From positions 1 through 29,257 of the forward strand of contig JAUWZM010000033.1 of assembly GCA_030615365.1 (NCBI GenBank): a stretch of DNA of 29,257 nucleotides. Reading direction: 5' to 3'. Under the pieces are notes generated by a model. That model made no database searches. It was not told the DNA's origin and worked only from the letters and a program-made list of their open reading frames with translations. Position numbers and translations under genes: made by a program. Shown one piece after another: positions 22,095-29,257 of this stretch. The stretch comes from Candidatus Aerophobota bacterium. Lineage in GTDB: Bacteria > Aerophobota > Aerophobia > Aerophobales > B3-G15. Position 1 is the stretch's first letter. Every line of letters starts with the position of its first letter.

Positions 22095-23573
22095 ATGCGC
22101 ATAGCAATTGGATCCATTATGCACGAGTCAAACACTTTTTCCACGGTGAGAACAACGTTGAATGATTTTAACAATATGACAGTTGGCAAGGAGGTAATTG
22201 AATCTTACCAGGGTACAGGTCACCCCGTCGGTGGTTTTCTCGCCGTAGCACAGAAAGAGGGAATTGAGATTATTCCTACTATAGTAACCAACGCCTGTCC
22301 TTCCGGGCCCGTAACTGACCATGCTTTCCAATTCTTAAAGGAGAAATTGCTGAAAGGCATTAAAAACGCAGGGCATATTGATGGCGTACTCCTGGCTCTT
22401 CATGGTGCAATGCTAACAGAGAGCCTGGAAGATCCGGAAGGTAACATTCTGGAAGAGGTGCGCAGAATCATAGGAAACACTGCCTATCTCGTTAGTAGCT
22501 TAGACTCCCATGCCAACTTGAGTCCCTTAATGGTAAAAAATGCCGATGCCTTGATTGGCTACAAGACAGCCCCTCATGTTGACCGCAGAGAAACTGGGGA
22601 AGAGGCTGCCCGGGTACTTATCTCTCTCATCAAGAAAAAGGTCACAGCTACCATGGCAATGAAAAAGATCCCCATGTTAGCCTCGGGAAATGCAGCCGTT
22701 ACGAGCGCAGAACCCATGGTTAGTTTACTTGAGAAAGCTAAGCTCAGGGAAAGGCAAAAGGGGGTTGTTTCTCTGTCCGTTTTTATAGGGTATACCCTGG
22801 CTGATGTGGCTATAAGTGGCCCGAGCATAGTAGCAGTGACAGAGAACAACCCGGAACTGGCGAGAAAGATAACCAGAGATCTTGCCAGGGAAATGTGGAG
22901 GGTAAGGAAGGAGTTTCGCTTTGAACTTACGCCAGTGCCTGATGCTATAGATCAGGCCTTACTTACAGAAGGAGGACCCGTTGTTATTGCCGATATGGGG
23001 GATAACCCCTGCGGTGGAGGTTCAGGAGATGTGAACATACTTTTAGAGAATTTAATTGAGAGAAAGGTCAGGGATGTTGCAGTCGCACTATTTGTGGACC
23101 CAGGCGCTGTAAAAAAAGCTATTGAGGCAGGAGTTGGTGAGCAAGTGAGCCTGGAAATAGGAGGAAAGATAGACACTGACGCTTGCAAACCGCTCAAGGT
23201 CAAGGGAAAAGTCAGGTTACTATTCGATGGGAAATTTATGCACAAAGAGCTGGTTGCACAGGGTACCTGGGACGACATGGGACGCACAGCGGTCGTTCAC
23301 ATAAATGGCATTGAGGTAGTGATAGTCGAAAGGACGATTCGGGTTTCAGATCCGGAGATCTTTAGAAGCGTTGGCATTGAACCAAAAGACAAAAAAATAG
23401 TAGTAGTAAAGGATGGTCTTCAGTTTTTAGTATGTTACGAGCCTTTTGCCAAAAGAGTCATTTTTGTCGACACTCCGGGGTGGACATCTCCCAATTTATC
23501 TTACTTCACATTTAAAAATCTCAAAAGACCCATTTTCCCCCTGGACGACGATATACAATTTAAGGATGAGTGA
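22095..23573 (+). CDS. mlrC: M81 family metallopeptidase (MlrC/microcystinase C-like)
   Basis: A 492-aa zinc peptidase of the MlrC family, which in Sphingomonas hydrolyses linearised microcystin and elsewhere acts on unknown peptides or amides. The N-terminal domain shows GSIMHESNTFS, LLALHGAM and SLDSHANLS, containing the probable Glu, His and Asp/His zinc ligands. GYKTAPHVDRRETG follows. The C-terminal domain has DMGDNPCGGGSGD and the terminal FVDTPGWTSPN. There is no signal peptide, so it should be cytosolic. AGGAGGA precedes the ATG. Its place between the permeases and the binding protein of an ABC importer suggests that it processes the imported compound, which may therefore contain an amide bond. 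The gene symbol denotes family only. Confidence 0.85.
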   Translation: MRIAIGSIMHESNTFSTVRTTLNDFNNMTVGKEVIESYQGTGHPVGGFLAVAQKEGIEIIPTIVTNACPSGPVTDHAFQFLKEKLLKGIKNAGHIDGVLLALHGAMLTESLEDPEGNILEEVRRIIGNTAYLVSSLDSHANLSPLMVKNADALIGYKTAPHVDRRETGEEAARVLISLIKKKVTATMAMKKIPMLASGNAAVTSAEPMVSLLEKAKLRERQKGVVSLSVFIGYTLADVAISGPSIVAVTENNPELARKITRDLAREMWRVRKEFRFELTPVPDAIDQALLTEGGPVVIADMGDNPCGGGSGDVNILLENLIERKVRDVAVALFVDPGAVKKAIEAGVGEQVSLEIGGKIDTDACKPLKVKGKVRLLFDGKFMHKELVAQGTWDDMGRTAVVHINGIEVVIVERTIRVSDPEIFRSVGIEPKDKKIVVVKDGLQFLVCYEPFAKRVIFVDTPGWTSPNLSYFTFKNLKRPIFPLDDDIQFKDE

Positions 23574-23783
23574 CTTTTTGCTACAATGATCTTATCCTGA
23601 TACAGCACAAACATAGTTTCTTTTTGTTGATACTGAGAATGGTGGTCAAAATCCTACCACAGAAGGAGGTGAAGGAATAGCAAGGTGGTTGGTAGGAGGG
23701 AAATGAAAGAAAGGTTTTTGAGTAGCAGTGGCGGAGAATTTTTCACGATAATTATGTAGTGTATTAAAGAGGAGAGTAAAACA

Positions 23784-25112
23784 ATGAAACAAAACAAAAC
23801 GCATAAGATCTACAAGAAAAGAGTCTTTTGGAGTCTCTTGGTGACGAGCTTTATGTTGGCATTCGTGTTGAGCATTGGCGCCGGTGCCGCAGAACTCAAA
23901 GGTGAGATCAACGTGTGGGCTTGGAGTCAATCAGCACGCGCTCTTGAATCTACTGTAGCGGATTTCAATGAAAAATACCCCGGCGTAAAGGTAAACATAG
24001 TAGAGCTTCCGTGGGCAGAGGTACACAACAAACTTCTTATTGCGCTTGCCGCAGGTAGCGGTGCGCCTGATGCCTCCTATGTAGAGGGCATTATGTCCGG
24101 TAAATATGCAGGGAAGCACTTGGTAGACCTTACCGACAAACTCAAACCATTTATGTCAAATATAAGCAGCGGTCAGTGGGGTGAGTTCTACGACCCTCGA
24201 ACTCCGGATAAGATATATGGTGTTCCTGGGGGCCCAGGTCCTGCTGGAATCTTCTACAGGATAGATTTTTTTAAGGAAGCAGGAATAGAGGAGTTTCCGG
24301 AAACGTGGGATGAGTTCAGAGCTGTGGGAAGAAAAATGATAAGCCAGGGTAAATACCTGTTAAGCTGGGACTATGTTCGAACTCGTACCCTTGCCTTTTA
24401 TTACTTTCGTCCTCTGTTGCTGCAGCTAAAAACTGGATACTACGACAAGCATGGTAATGTGCTCTTGGGAGATGAAGCAAGTATAAGAGTGACCCAACTT
24501 ATGTATGACATGGTCAATAAAGATAAAATGGTTTACACAGATGCTCTTTACCGGCAACCAGCCTGGTGGTCAGCAATCAAGAGTGGAGACATCGCCGCTA
24601 TTCTGGGGGGATGCTGGATGGCAGGACCCTTAAAATTTGAAGCACCCGAGTTGGAAGGGGCGTGGAGATTTTCTCCTGTGCCTGCTTTTGAAAAGGGTGG
24701 CAACCGCGCAACCAATCAAGGTGGGGCCAGTATCTGTATCCCTGCTCAGTCCAAAAACCAGGAAGCTGCCTGGGAATTCATAAAGAATGCCTTTCTTACC
24801 AGGAAAGGTGCACTCACCATGTACAAGAAATGGAACGCCTTCCCGCCACTACTGGATACCTATGATGATCCAGTATTCAGCGAACCCGATCCTTATTTTG
24901 GTGGACAACAGGTAGGGCTGATATGGACGAGTTTGGCAAGAGAGATAGCCCCTTATTACTATATGCCTACATCAATTCAAGATGAGGATGTGGTTAACAA
25001 GGCACTGTCGGACATCCTCCAGGATAAAGCCGATGCTGAGCAAGCTCTAAGTAAAGCAGCAGAAGCCATTAAAAAAGCCCTGGCCCGTTTAGGGATACCG
25101 TTAGGTAGTTAG
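23784..25112 (+). CDS. extracellular solute-binding protein, family 1 (sugar type)
   Basis: Periplasmic binding component of the ABC importer, 442 aa. The signal peptide has a basic start (KQNKTHKIYKKR), a hydrophobic core and likely cleavage after GAGAA; no lipobox Cys is present, as expected for a soluble diderm protein. GEINVWAWSQSARALESTVA, FNEKYPGVKVNIVELPW and AAGSGAPDASYVEG are standard for family 1 sugar-binding proteins. TNQGGASICIPAQSKNQEAA and the C-terminal helical lid also fit. AGAGGAGAG precedes the ATG. The 210-nt gap after mlrC holds another strong ribosome-binding-like motif but no credible gene. A terminator follows. Confidence 0.9.
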   Translation: MKQNKTHKIYKKRVFWSLLVTSFMLAFVLSIGAGAAELKGEINVWAWSQSARALESTVADFNEKYPGVKVNIVELPWAEVHNKLLIALAAGSGAPDASYVEGIMSGKYAGKHLVDLTDKLKPFMSNISSGQWGEFYDPRTPDKIYGVPGGPGPAGIFYRIDFFKEAGIEEFPETWDEFRAVGRKMISQGKYLLSWDYVRTRTLAFYYFRPLLLQLKTGYYDKHGNVLLGDEASIRVTQLMYDMVNKDKMVYTDALYRQPAWWSAIKSGDIAAILGGCWMAGPLKFEAPELEGAWRFSPVPAFEKGGNRATNQGGASICIPAQSKNQEAAWEFIKNAFLTRKGALTMYKKWNAFPPLLDTYDDPVFSEPDPYFGGQQVGLIWTSLAREIAPYYYMPTSIQDEDVVNKALSDILQDKADAEQALSKAAEAIKKALARLGIPLGS

Positions 25113-25142
25113 CGGTATCAACTCTCCAGAGAAGATGATTTT

Positions 25143-25190
25143 CAGGGGAAGATGGTTCATTGCTCATAATTAGTCATCTTCCCCTGTTTT
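25143..25190 (+). terminator. intrinsic terminator of the ABC transporter operon
   Basis: CAGGGGAAGATG (25143-25154) pairs perfectly with CATCTTCCCCTG (25175-25186) and is followed by TTTT. It starts 30 nt after the binding-protein stop codon. Confidence 0.8.
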
Positions 25191-25495
25191 GTATTGGTTT
25201 CAAGAAACACAGTGGGTTTATCGTAGACGAAGGTGACGATTGCTGAGGCGGTAGCAGAATCGATGACGGGCAGTTCCACCAGAGGTTGGATCTGAGAGGG
25301 AATCTTACCACCAATTATTGATTAATCTTCTTCTTATTTTTATCGGAAGATCGCCTCCTGCGCTTATATTCCACTGCTCACCATGGGTGATCTTTACACT
25401 CTTACAGAGTTATACCCCTTCTTGCTCATCCAGTAGATGGCATGTCTCTCCTGCTGCTCGAGTGTTCTCCTCCTGAAGAAGTCCCACGCGAGGCT
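25157..25495 (-). pseudogene. decayed MutY/HhH-GPD DNA glycosylase-like remnant
   Basis: Minus-strand translation of about 25165-25312 gives GGKIPSQIQPLVELPVIDSA followed by TASAIVTFVYDKPTVFLETN. This matches the helix-hairpin-helix segment of MutY-type adenine glycosylases (GGKIPxx...LPGIGxxTAxAIxxFxYxxPxVFIETN). Farther upstream KKGYNSVRV recalls the preceding 'LGYNRRA' block. Stop codons and frame breaks separate the pieces and both ends are missing; the HhH glycines are lost (VID for GIG). The call rests on one good local match and should be treated as probable. Confidence 0.45.
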
Positions 25496-25835
25496 ATAAT
25501 AAATTCCATAGGAAAAGCCAGAGAAAATTCCATAGTAAAAAAAGATATGAAAAAAATAAAAAAGATGCTAAAATTCTTCCTTGAAATAATAATCAAGGAG
25601 GAATTATTAGATGATAGGAATCGTTATGTACACAACAATAAAAACCTCCAAAAAATAAACAAATCTACTGTTAATGTTGAGGGTAAGCTGGTTCCGGCTG
25701 TCAGACAAAAGGTGAATCTTTTTTATAAGAGACTCAATCGGCAGGGAAAACCTGATCTTCTCTCAGGCAAAATTTTACTCTATAAATAAAAAATTGGACT
25801 ATTCAAACTTCAGTAAAGAAGAGAAAGAATTTGCT
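25496..25835 (+). other. stretch without a confident gene
   Basis: A frame is open on the plus strand from about 25442 to 25789, but it starts antisense to the glycosylase remnant, has no ribosome site and resembles no family. Within it, a strong AAGGAGG (25596-25602) precedes ATG 25611 and a 15-aa ORF, MIGIVMYTTIKTSKK, that stops at once. This looks like the first residues of a lost gene, perhaps a transposase; the evidence is thin. Confidence 0.3.
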
Positions 25836-26306
25836 TTATTCTTGAGTTGTTATCTCATCTAATACAATAATTTTAATTTCCTGTATTTGCTTTAGATTTC
25901 TATCGTTGGTCAAAAAAATCTCTGCTCCATTCAAAAGTCCTGTAGCAACCTGAATTGCATCAGGAGTATTAAGTTTAAATCCGTTACCATCATACTTAGC
26001 CCGCAGCTCCGCAGCTTTCCCTGCTACTCGTTCATCCAAGGGAAACATCCTTAGATAAATATTTCCTAATAAGAGATTGCAATATTTATCTGCTATTTCC
26101 CTGGCACCTTCCTTAATAGGCTTTATTAACACTTCTAGAAGAGTTAGGTAAGAAGATATCCCAAGAATGTTTCCATAAGAAATTTCAGAAAATATCTTTT
26201 CAACAATAGAAATATACCTTTGATTCTCTTCTATGAAATAAATCAATGGTGCCGTATCTAAACAGATGCAATCATATCTTTCTAGATTGAATGTCACTCT
26301 CCCCAT
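25836..26306 (-). CDS. PIN-domain ribonuclease toxin (VapC-like)
   Basis: Predicted Mg-dependent RNase toxin, 156 aa. The acidic catalytic set of PIN domains is present: D17 in CLDTAPLIYF, E58 in TLLEVL, D116 in NTPDAIQVAT and D135 in FLTNDRNL. VapC toxins cleave tRNA or rRNA and are held inactive by a cognate antitoxin. It overlaps the upstream 83-aa gene by 13 nt, the usual toxin-antitoxin arrangement with the antitoxin first. The exact start is uncertain: an internal GTG four codons in has a better-spaced AGGAGG. It is the last gene of a three-gene operon. Confidence 0.88.
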   Translation of the reverse strand: MGRVTFNLERYDCICLDTAPLIYFIEENQRYISIVEKIFSEISYGNILGISSYLTLLEVLIKPIKEGAREIADKYCNLLLGNIYLRMFPLDERVAGKAAELRAKYDGNGFKLNTPDAIQVATGLLNGAEIFLTNDRNLKQIQEIKIIVLDEITTQE

Positions 26307-26545
26307 TCCCTCCTGAGTTTACTGACATACTCTTGGGCATCTTCTCCTTTCCACAGTTCTTTTCCTAAGCCACGCAACTCAAGCAAACTTCTTGTACCCT
26401 GCTCCTCCTGAGCTATAATTATAGAAGTTGATCCTGTACCTGAGGAAGTTTGACCAATCTTTAATAATTCTATTGCATGAGAGATAACATCTGAAGTATA
26501 TACATATTCGTAAGGTATTTTGGGAAGAGCGAGTGTAACCATCAT
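26294..26545 (-). CDS. antitoxin-like small protein
   Basis: An 83-aa protein. The C-terminal part, LLELRGLGKELWKGEDAQEY followed by VSKLRREWGE, is the segment commonly found at the end of antitoxins paired with PIN toxins, where it wraps the toxin active site. The N-terminal 50 residues show no clear ribbon-helix-helix, AbrB or Phd fold, so DNA binding is uncertain. Its start overlaps the preceding stop codon as ATGA, with GAGGAGG inside the upstream gene, implying translational coupling. Antitoxin function is inferred from position and the C-terminal motif. Confidence 0.72.
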   Translation of the reverse strand: MMVTLALPKIPYEYVYTSDVISHAIELLKIGQTSSGTGSTSIIIAQEEQGTRSLLELRGLGKELWKGEDAQEYVSKLRREWGE

Positions 26546-27285
26546 ATGACCTCCTCTTTAAACAATTTTCTGGCTTTACCAGTAATACTGTTTTCAAATG
26601 CTACTTCAATATTTTCATGAGCCTTAATTATATACTTACCTACATCTTCTATGGGGAACGGTTGGGGTAAAGCAAAAATGTCATATATATCAAGCATTTC
26701 AGCAGAAGTCCCAGGTAATTCTGGAGGAGCTGTACTAAAAGTAACCGTTAAACTGTGATCTTTATGTTTAGGTAGAATTTCTAATCTCATCATAAATTTA
26801 CCACTCATAGCTCCTAAACTTTCTGGAACCTCGGGATACAGATTAAAATAATCCTCCATTTTAAATTTAACTGTAGGAATCATTATACGATTAATATATC
26901 TTACACCCATTCGTATGATTCCCTTGGGCTGGGCAATTTCAGAATAATATTTAAGCATCTCATCGACAACTGGTTTCCAGTCCTCAAACCTTGGATATGG
27001 TCTCAGTTGATTTATTACAAGAAGATTATTCTCAATCTGTATCAATCGTGACCCGTCTTCCTTAATGAATTGTATTCTGTGTTTCCTTCTTTGCATTTGG
27101 GTCACTCGTGCTTCTTTTGGGATGTTGACTTGAACAAAAATCTGCTCTAATTCTTGTTTTTTAGGATAATTTTCTCTTACTTTTTCAAAAAATAAACCAA
27201 ATAAAGTTCCATCCCATTTGGACTCATGAAAGTAAATTTCGCATAATGCTTCTACCACCGGTGGATTTTTGTATTTTTTGCCCAT
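26542..27285 (-). CDS. TIGR04255-family protein
   Basis: A 247-aa protein from ATG 27285, preceded by GGAG; a GTG six codons earlier (27303) is the alternative. It begins KKYKNPPVVEALCEIYF and contains IIRMGVRYINRI and AHENIEVAFENSITGKARKL, the hallmarks of TIGR04255, a sporadically distributed family with no known biochemical function. No catalytic motif, signal peptide or membrane segment is evident. It heads the operon with the antitoxin-like and PIN genes, joined by a 4-nt ATGA overlap, so the three are made together. A role as a third toxin-antitoxin component, or as a sensor or regulator, is inference from gene order alone. Confidence 0.8.
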   Translation of the reverse strand: MGKKYKNPPVVEALCEIYFHESKWDGTLFGLFFEKVRENYPKKQELEQIFVQVNIPKEARVTQMQRRKHRIQFIKEDGSRLIQIENNLLVINQLRPYPRFEDWKPVVDEMLKYYSEIAQPKGIIRMGVRYINRIMIPTVKFKMEDYFNLYPEVPESLGAMSGKFMMRLEILPKHKDHSLTVTFSTAPPELPGTSAEMLDIYDIFALPQPFPIEDVGKYIIKAHENIEVAFENSITGKARKLFKEEVI

Positions 27286-27323
27286 TTTTGTTTTCTCCGG
27301 CACATTCTATCTTCCATCTTTTG

Positions 27324-27343
27324 ATGAGCATAGGCTCATTATA
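27324..27343 (-). promoter_or_regulatory. -10 box with palindromic operator for the TA-like operon
   Basis: On the minus strand a perfect TATAAT (27343-27338) is followed at once by the palindrome ATGAGC-CTAT-GCTCAT (27339-27324), about 40 nt before the ATG at 27285. The -35 region is poor, suggesting activator need or weak expression. An operator over the start site fits toxin-antitoxin autoregulation. Confidence 0.5.
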
Positions 27344-27598
27344 TAACATAATTTATAGTTATTTTCTGTGAAATACCTTCAAGACGCAATAACTCTTATT
27401 CAAAATCATCTTTTTAGCTTCTTCTCAATCCATTTACCCTAATCCCAAATTCCTCCAATTACTAAAATTATTTTCCTTGAATTCCACAACCCTTTTATCA
27501 GAGATATATCCACCTTGCAGTAGAATCTCTCTCGAGGTCATTTTTTGGAAGTCACTTTGGTAGATTAATAGAAGGAATAACTATGGGAAAACAAAAGA
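27344..27598. other. intergenic stretch with nothing recognised
   Basis: No gene, tRNA or clear regulatory element was seen on either strand in this AT-rich interval between the TA-like operon promoter and the hairpin downstream of tRNA-Asn. Confidence 0.5.
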
Positions 27599-27634
27599 GT
27601 TCGGTCTTTCGAAAAATAAATTTCGAACCGAAAC
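27599..27634 (-). terminator. hairpin downstream of tRNA-Asn, likely terminator
   Basis: TTCGG (27600-27604) plus TTCGAAA (27608-27614) pair with TTTCGAA (27621-27627) plus CCGAA (27628-27632), with a 3-nt bulge. On the minus strand the hairpin is followed by CTCTTTTGTTTT. It lies about 120 nt beyond the tRNA 3' end. Confidence 0.5.
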
Positions 27635-27756
27635 TTCTCAAAAATCTCTTTTTGCTTAAGGTTTGCTTATCGCTTTCGGTGAATAGGGGATCTCCATTTA
27701 CATCAAAGGCATAATTTGTAAACAAGAACTAACCCGTTATCAACATTGAGGTAAGT

Positions 27757-27831
27757 TGGCTCCCCGGGCAGGACTCGAACCTACAACCTAGTGGTTAACA
27801 GCCACCCGCTCTACCATTGAGCTACCGAGGA
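27757..27831 (-). tRNA. tRNA-Asn (GTT)
   Basis: A complete 75-nt cloverleaf with encoded CCA. Acceptor TCCTCGG pairs with CCGGGGA (one G-T pair). The D-arm has AGCTCAATGGTAGAGC, the anticodon loop CTGTTAA gives anticodon GTT (27799-27797), and the T-arm is GGTTCGAGTCC-like. It lies downstream of the 5S gene on the same strand but beyond a terminator. Confidence 0.95.
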
Positions 27832-27843
27832 AATTATATTTTT

Positions 27844-27871
27844 ATTATACAATAGATACTAAAAAAGGCAA
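27844..27871 (-). promoter_or_regulatory. possible own promoter of tRNA-Asn
   Basis: On the minus strand, TTGCCT (27871-27866), a 16-nt spacer and TATAAT (27849-27844), 12 nt before the tRNA 5' end. It sits between the rRNA terminator and the tRNA. Confidence 0.5.
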
Positions 27872-27888
27872 CTTTTTTCTTTAAAAAT

Positions 27889-27915
27889 AAAAGGGAGGCT
27901 CAAGGCCTCCCTTTT
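27889..27915 (-). terminator. rRNA operon terminator
   Basis: AAAAGGGAGGC (27889-27899) and GCCTCCCTTTT (27905-27915) form an 11-bp stem with a 5-nt loop. On the minus strand it is followed by ATTTTTAAAG. It begins 27 nt after the 5S 3' end. Confidence 0.8.
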
Positions 27916-27942
27916 ATAACTCACCTATTTACATCATAAAAG

Positions 27943-28060
<118 letters not shown>

Positions 28061-28101
28061 AAAATCAAATCTATCTATTGCTTTTAAGTAACTGCACAGC
28101 G

Positions 28102-29257
<1,156 letters not shown>

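Noticed and set aside
23703..23759. 18-aa ORF with a GGAGGG ribosome site between mlrC and the binding-protein gene
   Set aside because: Too short and featureless to call a gene; it may reflect purine-rich spacer sequence.
25442..25789. Open frame of 115 codons on the plus strand
   Set aside because: No ribosome site, low-complexity Lys/Ile-rich translation, start antisense to the glycosylase remnant, and no family resemblance.

Overview
This AT-rich window looks like chromosome from an uncultured, probably anaerobic, diderm bacterium. An outer membrane is suggested by a beta-barrel protein ending in Phe and by a LolA-like periplasmic protein. The cell also has type IV pilin machinery and FtsB. 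I cannot fix the phylum from sequence alone. The style, with many short palindromic repeats between genes, a radical SAM SPL-like enzyme and MlrC, resembles deep-branching candidate phyla (Omnitrophota, Aerophobota, Atribacterota), but that is an impression. The 23S rRNA at the right end would settle it.

Layout. 1-2773: the tail of an unknown gene, an NAD(P)-glycerol-3-phosphate dehydrogenase-like protein, then deoC and an SDR dehydrogenase on the minus strand. 3044-3929: a HAD-like phosphatase with a clear promoter. 4107-9277: an envelope cluster in which a MarR regulator with a palindromic operator precedes an RND/MMPL exporter, a LolA-like protein and a beta-barrel protein. This is plausibly one lipid or hydrophobic-compound trafficking system. 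9288-11150: an MscS channel and an isoprenylcysteine-methyltransferase-like membrane enzyme. 11151-13053: a type IV pilin with a candidate sigma-54 promoter 339 nt upstream and a run of palindromic elements on both sides. 13054-15820 (minus): an unknown 449-aa protein followed by a URO-D/MtaA-like protein. 16022-17174: prepilin peptidase and FtsB/DivIC behind a consensus promoter with a perfect 11-bp inverted repeat at its start site. 17197-19324 (minus): a ParB-N-like protein translationally coupled to an SPL-family radical SAM protein, divergent from a family 2 glycosyltransferase. 20223-25190: a CUT1-type sugar ABC transporter (two permeases and a binding protein, no ATPase) with an embedded MlrC-type M81 metallopeptidase and a good terminator. 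25157-25800: gene debris, including what looks like a decayed MutY/HhH-GPD glycosylase. 25836-27303 (minus): a tightly overlapping trio of a TIGR04255-like protein, a small antitoxin-like protein and a PIN toxin. 27757-29257 (minus): tRNA-Asn, 5S rRNA and the 3' part of 23S rRNA.

The most unusual features are (1) the three-gene TIGR04255/antitoxin/PIN operon with a palindromic operator, (2) the ParB-like/SPL-like coupled pair, and (3) a family of palindromic repeats built as an outer stem enclosing inner hairpins. One of these repeats carries a second hairpin inserted in its loop, with compensatory changes in the stem. Function calls rest on motifs read by eye; no database search was possible.
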